Assembly: GCF_022682495.2 (NCBI RefSeq)
Contig: NC_071392.1
Coordinates: forward strand, 131,501,318-131,565,317
Reading direction: 5' to 3'
DNA from: Desmodus rotundus
Taxonomy: Eukaryota > Chordata > Mammalia > Chiroptera > Phyllostomidae
Length of the DNA stretch: 64,000 nucleotides
The notes under the pieces: generated by a model
Database searches by the model: none
What the model saw: only the letters and a program-made list of their open reading frames with translations
What the model was told of the DNA's origin: nothing
Shown: positions 20,985-31,589 of the stretch, piece by piece
Layout: each line of letters begins with the position of its first letter
Position numbering within the stretch: position 1 is the first letter of the stretch
Translations under genes and position numbers: made by a program

Positions 20985-23900
20985 CTGGTATGTAAAGAAC
21001 TTAGAAGTCATTACTCCATTTTAACAATCAGTAAAAAGCTGAACAAACTGAAAAATCCACATCTTTTCTTAGAATCCTCAGAGAAGTGAGGTCTCAGGGC
21101 AAACTGCAGCCCCAAAGTTGGAGAGATAGGGATATGGATACAGAGGATAACAGTGTACTGGACCAGAAACCTTTGTGGTCACAAGTTCCAGGGTAGGAAG
21201 TCCTGAACTATAATTGATGAGTTGCAAGAGGTTCAATGTGGATAAGTGTGAGAGGTAAAAACTCCAAGGGATCCAGTCATAGGGAGAGAGGGGACACTTT
21301 TGTTTTACCTCAAAAGCTCTATAACAATAGTCTTACAGTAAAGATAGGAGGAAAGCCCCTCAGGCATCCAGCAGGAGAAACCATTTTGTAGTATACCAGA
21401 GCACTATGTTCTTTTCAACAGGCCTGCACTCAGTAGAAACTATTATACCAGATCTAATGTATCAGGGCTCTTATCAAGGCTTAAGTGACCTGTTGGAAAG
21501 GAAATACCCACTACAGCCCTCTGTATACATCCTGTACCACCTAAAGGGGTGGGGGAAAATAAGGAGCACATGATTATAGTTTATGTAGGTGAAATGAATG
21601 GCAACAATGATACAAGGGATGGGAGGGAGGAATTAAGACTGTTCTGGTATAACATACTTGCAGTACCCATGAAGTAGCATAGTGTCACTTGGAAGTGAAA
21701 TTGGATTAGTTGTAAATGTATTTGCAAACTCTAGGACAACCCCTAAAAATAAAAGTATAATTAGTATGCTATGAAAGGAGAGAAAATGGAGCAATATAAA
21801 ATGCTTAAATAAAACCACAAAGGCAAAAAAAGAGTGGAAGAAATATATAGGAACAAAGAACAAGAGTGATAAGTAGAAAACAGCTCTAAGCATGATAGAT
21901 ACTAATCCAACTATATCAATAATAACTTTAAATGTTAATGGTGTAAATATACCAATTAAAAGACTGAAATTGTCAGAACGGATCAAAAACTAAAATCCAA
22001 CTCTGGCTGGTGTGGCTCAGTGGATTGAGTGCCGGCCTGTGAACCAAAGGGTTGCTGGTTCAATTCACAGTCAGGGCATATGCCTGGGTTGTGGGCTGGG
22101 TCCCCAGTTGGGGGCCCATGAGGGGCAACCATACACTGATGTTTCTCTCCCTCTCTTTCTCCTTCCTTTCCCCTCTAAAAATAAATAAATAAAATCTTTA
22201 GAAAAAAACAATTATATGTTGCCTACAAGTAACCCACTTTAAATATAAAGACACATATACATTAAAGGTAAAGAGATGGAGAAAGATATACCATGCTAAC
22301 AGTCATTAAGAGAAAGAAGGAGTAGCTGTACGAACTTCAGACAAAGCAGAGTTTAGAGCAAAGAAAGTTATCAGGGATAAAGAGGAGCATTACATAACAA
22401 TGATAAAGGAGTCAATTCTTTAAGAAGACATAACAATTCTTAATTTGTATGCATGTAACAAGTGTCAAACTACATGAGGCAAAACTGAAGAACTGCAAGA
22501 GGAACTAGATGAATCCACCATTATATCTGGAGACTTCTATCAGAAATGTACAGCATTCAGAAAATCAGTAAGGACATAGTTGAACTCAATAACATCATCA
22601 AATAACTAGATATAATTAACATAATTAGACTACTTCATCCAATACTAGCAGAATGCATTCTTCTCAAGCTCACACAAAACGGTCACATAGATAGTCCACA
22701 TCCTGGTCCATAAAACAAATATTAACTAAGATAGAATAGTAGAAATCATACAATGTATAATCTCAGATCACAATGGAATTAAGCTAGAAATCAATATCAG
22801 AAAGATATCTGGAAAATTTCAAAATACTTGGAAATTAAGAAACATACTCCTAAATAACACGTATGTCAAAGAAGAAATCTCAAGAAAAATTTTAAAATAT
22901 TCTGAACTAAAAGAAGATACAACTCTAAAGATTTTGGGGGGGATACAATGAAAGCAGTGCCTGGAGGAAAATTTATATATTGAATGTGTACATATTAAAA
23001 AGAAAAAAGACATAAAATGAATAATCTAAGCTTCCTCCTAAGAAAACTAGAAAAAGAAAAGCAAATTAAATCCAAAGTAAGCAGAAGAAAATAAATAATA
23101 ACAACTAGAGCAGAAATAAATAGAGCAAAATCAATGCAACCAAAGCTGAACCCTAGAAAAAACATTAAAATCAATATACCTCCAGCCAGCTATCTAAGGA
23201 AAAAAAAAACACAATTTACTAATATCAGAAATAAAAGAAGGGAGATCACATGGACATTAAAAGGATAATAAAAGAATACTATGAGCAACTCTATATTCAC
23301 ACTTGATAACTCATGTGAAATGGAGCAATTCCTTGAAAGACAATCTGCCAAAACTCACACACACAAATAGATAATCTGAATAGGCCTTTAACTATGGAAA
23401 AAATCGAGTCATTAATTAATAATCTTTCAAAACAAAGTGCCAGAGCCAGATGGGTTCACTGGTGAGGTCTATCAAATATTTAAGGAAAAAATGATACCAA
23501 TTCCTTACAAACTCTTTCAGAAGACAGAAACAGAGGGAATACTACCAACTCATTCTATGAGGCCAACGTTATTCTGATACCAAAACCAGACAAAGATATG
23601 ACAAGAAAAGTACAGACCAATATGAACATATATGCAAATATTCTCAAAAAATATTAGCAAATGTAATTCAATAATATATAAAAGAATTATATGCCACAAC
23701 AAGATGGGATTTATTCCACAATGTAAAGGTGGTTCAACATTTGAAAATCAATTAATGTAATCATTACATCAACAAGCTAAAGGAGAAAAATTATATAATC
23801 ATATAAATAAATGTAGAAAAGCATTTGACCAAACCCAACACTCATTCTTCATTTTTAAAAAAGTCTCAGAAAAGTAGCTTTATAAAAGGGGAAATTCCTC

Positions 23901-25650
23901 ACTTGAGAAAGGACATGTACAAAAAACCTGCAGTTAACATCATATTTAGTGGTTAGAAATTAGAAGTTCTCTAACTAATATTAGTACAAGGCAATGCAAC
24001 ACAATAAAAAATAAAAAGTATACAGATTGGGAAGGAAGAAATAAAATTGTTTTTGTTTGCATACGATATAATTATCTACCCACAAAATTCAGAAGATGAC
24101 AAAAAATCCAACAACAACAAAACCTCCCCTCCCCCCCAAAAAAAACACCCTCCTGAAACTAATAGGTAATTATAGCAAGGTTTCAGGATACAAAATTAAC
24201 ATAAAAAGCCAGCAATGGGCAGGTAGAATTTGAAATTAAAAACAACTTACATTAGCACTCCCCCAGTGAAATACTTAGGTATAAATTGAACAAAACATGT
24301 ATAGGATCTATATGAGGAAAACTACAAAGCCCTGAAGAAAGATATCAAAGAAGGATTTAAAAAATGGAGAAATATTTCATGTTCGTGGATAAGAAGACCC
24401 CATATTGTCAAGATGTCAATTTTTTTCCAACTTGATCTACAAATTCAAGACAACCTCAGTCAAAATCTTCACAAGTTATTTTGTGGATATAATACACAGA
24501 TTCTAAAGTTTATATGGAGATGTAGAAGACTCAGAATAGCCAACACAATATTGAAAGAGAAAAACAAAGTCAGAGGACTGACACTACCTGACTTCAAGAC
24601 TTACTACAAAGCAACAGTACCCAAGACACTTGGTATTGGTGAAATAATAAATAGATTAATGGAACAGATAAGAAAGCCCAGAAATGGACCCACATAAATA
24701 TACTCAACTGATCTTTGACAAAGGAATGAAGGTGACACAATGCAGCAAATATAGTCTCTTCAACAAATGGTGCTGAAACAACTTGACATTTGCATGAAAA
24801 ATAAATAAATAAGTGAATAAATATGTAAATAAATAAATTTAGACACAGATTTTACACCTTTCACAGGAATTAACTCAAAAATGAATTATACACCTAAATG
24901 TAAAATGCAAAATTATAAAACTCCTTGAAGATAACATAGGAGAAAATCGAGATGTCCTAGGGTATGGCACTGACTTTTTAGATACAATACCAAAGGCATG
25001 ATCCATGAAAGAAATAATTGATAAACTGGAATTCATTAAAATTAAAAAGTTCTGCTTTGTGAAATACACTGTCCAGAGAATAAGAAGACAAGCCATGGAT
25101 TGAGAAAAAATGTTTGCAAAAGATATATTTGATAAAGGACTATTATTCAAAATGTATAAAAAACTCTTAAAACTCAATGAGAAAAATGAATAACCTGATT
25201 AAAAAATGAGTCAAAGACTTTGACAAACACCTCACCAAAAAAGATATACAGATGGCAAATAAGCATATGAAAAGACACTTCACATCATATGTCATCAGGT
25301 AAATGCAAATTGAAGTAACAATGACACACAATTACACACCTATTAGGATGGCCAACATACAGAACATTAATACCGAATGTTGACAAGGATGCAAAGCAAC
25401 AGGAGCTCTCATTCATTGTTGGTGGGAATTCAAAATGTACAACCATGTCAGAAGATAGTTTTGTAGTTTTAGAAAATTAAACATGTTCTTACCATCCAAT
25501 CCAATAATCACAGTCTTTGGTATTTACCTAAAGGGGTTGAGACATATCCACACAAAAACCTGCACACAAATGTTTATAGTGATTTATTCATAATTTCCAA
25601 AGTTGGAAACAGCCAAGATGTCCTCCATAATAAATGAACTGTGGTACATT
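20985..25650 (+). mobile_element. Old L1 (L1M-like), long but decayed, SINE inside
   Basis: The 5' portion holds TGAACAAACTGAAAAATCC and GAGAAGTGAGGTCTCAGGGC, typical of old L1M leaders. ORF2 begins near 21900 (TCAATAATAACTTTAAATGT) and runs through endonuclease-like and reverse-transcriptase-like segments: GGTTCACTGGTGAGGTCTAT (23453), CAAGATGGGATTTATTCCAC (23700) and ACTGACACTACCTGACTTC (24578). It ends at AACTGTGGTACATTTA (25637), where the ORF1-only element abuts. Frequent stops and indels show that it is long dead. The longest remaining ORF2 frame is 24413-24697. It stops short of the normal L1 3' end, which does not resume beyond 27.65 kb. Confidence 0.85.
22001..22208 (+). mobile_element. 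Ves SINE nested in old L1
   Basis: The head CTGGCTGGTGTGGCTCAGTG, B-box region, CATATGCCTGGGTTGTGGGC and (AAAT)n tail are all present. It interrupts the start of ORF2 between AAAACTAAAATCCAA and ACAATTATATGTTGCC. The native L1 text would be continuous there, so this is a clean insertion. Only a short imperfect duplication (CCAACT/CAATTA) is visible. Confidence 0.9.
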
Positions 25651-26064
25651 TATTTATTTATTTATTTTGATATATTTATTAATTATGCTATTACAGTTGT
25701 CCCTTTTCCATCCCTTCACTCAACTCCATCCTGCCCACCCCCTCCCTCCCACATTCCCCCCCTATAGTTCATGTCCATGGGTCATACTTATACGTTCTTT
25801 GGCTTCTACATTTCCTATACTATCCTTACCCTCCCCCTGTCTATTTTCCACCTATCATTTATGCTATTTATTCTCTGTACCTTTCCCCCCTCGCTCCCCC
25901 TCCCAATCCCCTATTGATAACCCTCCATGTGATCTCCATTTCTGTGGTTCTGTTCCTGTTCTAGTTGTTTGCTTAGTTTGCTTTTGTTTTGGTTTTAGGC
26001 GTGGTTGTTTATACCTGTGAGTTTGCTGTCATTTTTACTGTTCATATTTTTGATCTTCTTTTTC

Positions 26065-26904
26065 TTAGGTAAGTCCCTTTAACATTTCATATAATAAGGG
26101 ATTGGTGATGATGAACTCCTTTAACTTGACCTTATCTGAGAAGCACTTTATCTTCCCTTCCATTCTAAATGATAGCTTTGCTGGATACAGTAATCTTGGA
26201 TGTAGATACTTGCCTTTCAAGACTTGGAATACTTCTTGCCAGTCCCTTCTTGCCCGTAAGGTCTCTTTTGAGAAATCAGCTGACAGCCTTATGGGAACCC
26301 CTTTGTAGGTAACTGTCTCCTTTTCTCTTGCTGCTTCTAAGATTCTCTCCTTATTTTTAATCTTGGGTAATGTAATGATGATGTGCCTTGGTGTGTTCCT
26401 CCTTCGGTCCAGCTTCTTTGGGACTCTCTGAGCTTCCTGGACTTCCTGGAAGTCTATTTCCTTTGCCAGACTGGGGAAGTTCTCCTTCATTATTTGTTCA
26501 AATAAGTTTTCAATTTTTTGTTCTTCCTCTTCTCCTTCTGGCACCCCTATAATTCCGATGTTGGAACGTTTAAAGATGTCCTGGAGGTTCCTAAGCCTCT
26601 CCTCATTTTTCCGAATTCTTGTTTCTTCATTCTTTTCTGGTTGGATGTTTCTTTCTTTCTTCTGGTCCACACCGTTGATTTGAGTCCCAGTTTCCTTCGC
26701 ATCACTATTGGTTCCCTGTACATTTTCCTTTGTTTCTCTTGGCATAGGCTTCATTTTTTCATCTACTTTTTGAACAAATTCAACCAATTCTGTGAGTGTC
26801 TTAATAACCAGTGTTTTGAACTGTGCATCCGATAGGTTGGCTATCTCTTCCTTGCTTAGTTGTATTTTTTCTGGAGCTTTGAAGTGTTCTGTCATTTGGG
26901 CCAT
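26065..26904 (-). CDS. L1 ORF1-type RNA-binding protein, intact, 279 aa
   Basis: An uninterrupted 279-codon frame encodes an L1 ORF1-type nucleic-acid chaperone, which would coat element RNA in a cytoplasmic ribonucleoprotein. Residues 1-60 are an acidic/polar leader. Residues about 30-112 are helix-prone, rich in E, K and L, and shorter than the coiled coil of most L1 ORF1 proteins. The RRM-like domain begins near residue 114 with NIGIIGVPEGEE and includes EAQRVPKK (157-164) and TPRHIIITLPKIKNKERIL (171-189). The C-terminal domain follows from about 202, with RLSADFSKETLRARRDW (206-222) and YPAKLSFRMEGKIK (240-253). The start was chosen because ATG directly follows an A-run in both copies. 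It is short beside the roughly 340 aa of human ORF1p, mainly in the coiled coil. It is intact in sequence; expression is unknown. Confidence 0.85.
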   Translation of the reverse strand: MAQMTEHFKAPEKIQLSKEEIANLSDAQFKTLVIKTLTELVEFVQKVDEKMKPMPRETKENVQGTNSDAKETGTQINGVDQKKERNIQPEKNEETRIRKNEERLRNLQDIFKRSNIGIIGVPEGEEEEQKIENLFEQIMKENFPSLAKEIDFQEVQEAQRVPKKLDRRRNTPRHIIITLPKIKNKERILEAAREKETVTYKGVPIRLSADFSKETLRARRDWQEVFQVLKGKYLHPRLLYPAKLSFRMEGKIKCFSDKVKLKEFIITNPLLYEMLKGLT

Positions 26905-27652
26905 TTTTTTTTTTTTTGTCTTGGCGCATCTGTTACTTTAAGGGGCGGAGCCTTAGGTGTTCCCAGGGGCGGGGTAACGCTCTTTGCTGTGCTGTGATGC
27001 TGTACAAGGGGGAGGGGCCGAGAGGGAGCAATGGCGCCCGCTCCACTCTGCTGGATCTCAGTCACTCCCTCTGCTACCCACAATCAAACTGGGCTCTTCT
27101 GGTGCTGGTTTCTGAGTGGGTGGGCTTGTGCATACTCTAGGCCCCTGTGGGTCTCTCCAACTACCTCTTCTGTGAGGCTGCGAGTCTCTTCTGCTGCCGC
27201 CCCAAACCCCAGGGGCATTTTCAATCAGAGGTTTGAGGCTTTATTTCCCTGTGCTGGAGTCCTGGGTTACACGGTCTGCTTTGCTCCTGCCGTTCGTCCA
27301 GGTTTATCTGTGCGGGAGTGTGGGGCCTCGGGATGCTACCTGCCGCTCTGCCTGCCCCGTTTTCCGCCACTCTGAGTCCGGCCCTCTGGGTTTATCTGTG
27401 CGTGAATGTAGGGCCACAGGGTCTGCTAGTGGTCAGACTGCCTGCCCCGTTCATCCCACACTCCGCCAGTCTCGGTCCCGCCAGGGCCACGTGAGTCCTG
27501 TCCACCCCGGTGCCCGTCTCCGCCCCTCCTACCGGTCTTCATGTATGTTTCTTTTTTATCTACTTGGTGTCGGACTTGCTTGCCATTCGATTTTCTGTCA
27601 GTTCTGGTTGTGCGAGGAGGCACAGTGTGTCTACCTACGCTGCCATCTTCTC
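26905..27652 (-). promoter_or_regulatory. GC-rich 5'UTR / internal promoter region of the ORF1-only element
   Basis: This is the leader of the element, CpG-rich relative to the surrounding AT-rich DNA. L1 leaders usually carry an internal RNA polymerase II promoter, and this one probably did the same. Between 27251 and 27480 it contains two clear and one partial imperfect tandem units. The ATG-proximal end is an A-run of about 12 bases. The CpG density comes from the element and should not be read as a host gene CpG island. Confidence 0.65.
27251..27480 (-). repeat. Imperfect tandem units (about 90 bp) in the 5'UTR
   Basis: Unit A (27301-27387) and unit B (27388-27480) both read, on the plus strand, GGTTTATCTGTGCG, then a TGTGGGGCC/TGTAGGGCC motif, then CTGCCTGCCCCGTT and a CCACTC or CACACTCCGCC block. 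A partial third unit (27251-27300) shares GGTCTGCT and CTGCCGTTCGTCCA. Similarity between A and B is moderate. The layout recalls the monomer repeats of rodent L1 promoters, but homology to those is not implied. Confidence 0.6.
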
Positions 27653-27659
27653 TTTCCTC

Positions 27660-28508
27660 TTTTCTTATTCTTTGTTTCTTTGATCTTTTGTCATTGATTT
27701 TGCTGTTGTTTTGGGGTTTTTTGGCTTGTTTTTGTTGTGTTATTTTTGTGTTGCTTTGTTTTGTTCTGTCAGCAGCTATACAACAGTGCATACAACATGT
27801 GGTTGGGGTTGAGTCTCTTAGGCAGCCAGCCAGGGGGTAGATCCCACCAATGAATGGGCCAAAAATGATCAAGAGCCAAATACAATAGGAGAGTCCACAT
27901 AACCCACACAAGGGATGTTCCTGGAGCAACCAGCTCAGGTGATCAAGAAGACTGCACCATTGTGTCCCATAGGCCTCCTACTATATAAGTCCACCTCACT
28001 AAGACAGGGAGGTGAAGCATATCTATCTAATACATAGAAAAAAACAAAAAGAGAGAGCTAGAATGGGGAGACAAAGAAACAACCCCCAAATGAAAGACAA
28101 GGAGGAATCCCCAGAAAAAGAGATAAATGAAATTGAGGCAAATGATTTTTCAGATATAGAATTCAAAAGTAATGGTTATAAGGATGCTCAAGGAACTTAG
28201 GGAAAATTACAAGGAAGTTAGTAAGCCCTACATCAGCATGAAAAAGATATAGAAACAATAAATGCAATATCTGAAATGTTGAATACACTAGTAGGAATTA
28301 AAAGGCTAGTTGAAGCAGATGATTGAATCAGCAATTTGGAAGATAAGGTGAAAAACCCCACACATTCAGAGTAACAAAATGAAAAAAGACTCAAAAAGAA
28401 TGAGGATAGTTTAAGGAACTTTGGGACAACATGAAATGTAAAAATATCCACATCATAGGGATATCAGAAGGTGAAGAAAGTGAGCAAGGGATAGATAACC
28501 TGTTTGTG
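27660..28508 (+). mobile_element. L1 fragment: 5'UTR part plus broken ORF1
   Basis: A T-rich leader (27660-27770) is followed by text parallel to the leader of the 28.5-35.3 kb L1 (compare CAGCTATACAACAGTGCATA here with CAGCTACAACACAACC at 30318). ORF1 starts near 28073 with ATGGGGAGACAAAGAAACAA and continues to about 28508, ending at the motif encoding GISEGEE, with stops and a frameshift. It is cut off before the C-terminal domain and lacks ORF2. Confidence 0.7.
28073..28508 (+). pseudogene. L1 ORF1 pseudogene fragment
   Basis: Codes for the N-terminal half of an ORF1 protein only, with recognisable DFSDIEFKSNGYKDA and a later HIIGISEGEE segment in a different frame. It has internal stops (for example after residue 43) and a missing RRM end and C-terminal domain. 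It cannot be functional. Confidence 0.75.
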
Positions 28509-30806
28509 ATGTTTAAAAGTTCAGTTACATCATTTGGTTTCTACTGTGAATGTGCCGAGCAGAGTAAATTTCACCTCTTCCTCCCTTTGATAATCCAGTA
28601 CCAAGGCAGCAACACCCTGGTGGGATTTCTTGTCCACTCCAAAGTTTAAATCTCCTTGACACCAGTGCCCTGGAATGTGTGAGATTTTTTGATGAGAAGT
28701 CTGCTATAGCAGAGGCTGCACGCCCACGCCTGCAGCCCTAGTGGTGTGTTCCCCACCCTGCTGCCCCAGAGGCTTGCACCCACACCTGCTGCTGCAACCA
28801 CAGACCTGCTGGGCTCTACTGGCTCTCTAAGAGGAAGGAGGAGGTGCCCCCTGCAGAGGAGAGCAGCAGGGCTCATGGAGTCAGCAGTCACCAGAAAGAC
28901 TTAACTCAGTGGGGAAGCCGAACTACCCTAAGAGACTTTGAGAATCCCTAGCACCTAGGACATCAAAGAGGGAGACGGTGGTGTGTGAGTTGCCCCTAAA
29001 TGGTGCACTTCAAGGGCAGCACAACAGGTGGACTGAAGGTGTAGGCCTGGTGCAGAAGGGCACTGGGGGCCCAGCAGTGCAGCGAACTGAGGAACTGGGC
29101 TGGAGGCTGGGAAACTGTGAAGAGTGCAGCCCATACCTGGCCCTGGCCCCCATCCAAGCAAAACCACAGGAAGGGAGAAAATTGAAGCCCAACCCCCTCA
29201 GCCTGCAGCAGCCAGGAAGACCAGCAGAACTCACTTGGCTGGTTAAAAGCCAGCAGGAGGCTTTTTTTTTCTCCTTTTCTTTTGCTCCAAGTTAGACAGT
29301 AAGAGCTGGAGCTGTGAAAGGAACAGAGTCAGACCCAAAAAGTGTCATCCCAACAACTGAGAAACAGACAAATTTCACTTTGCTATTCCAGAAAACTTGT
29401 GAGTTATTGTTTATTTATATTATTATTTTTTCATTATTTTTACTCCTTTTATTTTATTAGTATTTTTATATTTGTCTTCTTTCTGTTTAGTTATCTTCAT
29501 TTTGCTTGTTTAATGGAATTGTTTGACTGGTTTTCTTTGTTCTCTCTTTCATAATGTATTTTTAATTTTCCTTCTTTCACTTCACTGTGTTCTAATAGCA
29601 TACTACTCTAGGTTGTCTACTTCCTATTCTTATTATTCAGATCACATAGATTCTGTCATATAATTGTTGCTCCTTGCTATTGTAAATAATTGCCATTCCA
29701 TACAATTGTAAATACTACACAGCATCCCTCCCAGATCTTAGCCCATTTCACTATCTTCTAGAACTTTATTACCATTGTGGTTAACTCTATTCTCTTGCAC
29801 ACTACACCTATTTTGTATACTTTACTCTCACTATATCTCATAATCTGACTTTCTGCAAGCTCACTGTTTTCTGGATCCAACTCACAATCCTTTCCCCCTC
29901 TGACAAGAGTCTTAACATTTTTCCACCCTGTCTAAAAAGTGGCTAATTGGGTGAAATATCACAGTGAACACTATACTTATCCACAGGATCTCCTATCTCT
30001 TCTCTGGGGATTGGTGCTCTTAGATCCCATAGAATACACTCCAGCTGTCTTAATCCATTTTGCCTTCCACCTCCAACTGACCACATAAAAGAATAGGTGA
30101 GAGCTGTAAACACCAGTATACCTGCTGGAAGAGAGAACCCACCAACAAAGGAACCACCAACAGATAATAACAGAATATGATGAAGGAATGAGTGGAAGCC
30201 ACACTAACCTCCACCCAGGACCAATCTGGAATTACAACTAAATGGTGGAGAAATTACCCAGAACAAACAACTGAACAATATTGACAGAGAAGCCTCAAAA
30301 TTTAATACAGACAGAACCAGCTACAACACAACCTGTCTGCACCTGCACAACAGCATAGAAGATGTGGTGGGTGGAACGAGCCTTAGTTAACCAGGGAAGT
30401 TCCCACCAAAGAAAGACCCAAAAACAATCAAAATCTAAATACATCCAGAAGGCAAACATAACTGACATGCCAAGAGCAGCAAGGTCAGATTATCAAGGAG
30501 ACTGCACTACTGAATCTCCCAGGTTTCCTACTGAAGAAGTTCACACCACAAACCTAGGAAGTCAGATCAGATTAATTTAAGAAGGGAAGGCTAACAAGAA
30601 GAATCTCACAAACAATAGGAAGAAAAAGAAACAAACCCCAAACCAAAAGAAAGGAGGAAGCCTCAAAAGAATGCTAAATGAAACAGAGGCAAGTCATATA
30701 TCAGATTTGTGTTCAAAGCAATGGTTATAAGGAAGCTCAATGACCTCATGAGAATTACCATAAACTACAGGGAAACTACAATGAACTCACTGCAAACTAT
30801 ATAACC

Positions 30807-31589
30807 ATGAAAAAAGAAATAGAAACTACCAACAAGGGCCAAAGGGATATGAAGAATAATATTTCTGAATTGAAGGACACAGTGGAAAGAGTCAAAAGCA
30901 GGCTAGATGAAGCAGAGGGTCAAATCAGCAAGCTGGAGGACAAGGTAGAAAAAAACACCCAGAAAGACCAAGAAAAGGAAAAAAGACTCAGAAAGAACAA
31001 AGAGGTGTTAAGGGAACTGCAAGACAACATGAAATATAATAACATGCATATAATAGGGATACCAGAAGGAGAAGAAGAGAAAGGGATAGAAAACCTGTTT
31101 GAAAAAGTAATGATGGAAAACTTCCCTAATTTGATGACAGAAAAAGTCACACAAATCCAGTAATCACAGAGAGTCCCAATCAAGAGGAACCCACTTCAAG
31201 ACACATCATAATTAAAGTGGCAAAATTCCAAGACAAAGAAAGAATCTTAAACACAGCAAGGGAGAAACAGGAAGTAACATACATACATGGGAGCCCCAAT
31301 GACACTGGCAGCTGACTTCTCAATGGAAACGCTCCAAGCCAGAAGGGAATGGCAAGGAATATTCCAAGTAATGAAAACCACAGGCCAGCAACCAAGACTA
31401 CTCTGTCCATCAAGGGCCTCAATTAAAATAGAAGGCCAAATAAGGAGCTTCCCAGATAAAAAGAAGCCTCAAAGAATACACCTCCACCAAACCAGCACTG
31501 CAAGAGATGCTAACATGTCTGCTTTAAGAAAAGGAAGAAAAAGAGTGAGGGAGAGAGGAAATAAGTACAAAGAAGTAAAATGGCAATGA
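30807..31589 (+). pseudogene. L1 ORF1 pseudogene (two frames)
   Basis: The first segment (30807-31163) gives a coiled-coil stretch (DEAEGQISKLEDKVE) and the RRM start MHIIGIPEGEEE. It stops at VTQIQ. The second (31287-31589) resumes in another frame with the C-terminal domain, LAADFSMETLQARREWQ. Both domains expected for an L1 ORF1 are therefore present, but separated by a frameshift and a stop. The N-terminal coiled coil is longer than in the ORF1-only element nearby. Confidence 0.85.

Larger units (their letters stand above)
25651..27652 (-). mobile_element. ORF1-only L1 derivative (HAL1-like), full length
   Basis: Read on the minus strand, the element starts with GAAGATGGCAGCGTAGG, an L1-type 5' terminus, and has a GC-rich 5'UTR of about 750 bp. 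It then carries an A12 run, an intact ORF1 (26904 to 26065), and about 410 bp of G-rich 3'UTR ending in GACAACTGTAATAGCATAAT and an (AAAT)n tail. There is no ORF2 at all between the ORF1 stop and the 3'UTR. A second copy at the right edge has the same arrangement. ORF1-only L1 derivatives are known as HAL1; membership is my inference. The tail abuts an old L1 at the left. No target duplication was found, so the flanks were probably rearranged. Confidence 0.8.

Noticed and set aside
21633..21986. 117-codon antisense hydrophobic frame resembling a membrane protein
   Set aside because: It is the complement of A-rich L1 sequence; T-rich codons give Phe/Leu/Ile and mimic membrane segments.
26102..26835. 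Sense frames opposite the intact ORF1
   Set aside because: They are shadows of the real ORF1 on the minus strand and have no domain of their own.
26930..27540. CpG-rich block as a host gene CpG-island promoter
   Set aside because: It coincides exactly with the 5'UTR of a retrotransposon, and no host exon follows in either direction.
27233..27929. Two long overlapping frames (154 codons sense, 167 codons antisense) as possible genes
   Set aside because: Both lie in the GC-rich leader of the ORF1-only element and its T-rich flank. GC-rich sequence has few stops by chance, and neither product shows a domain.
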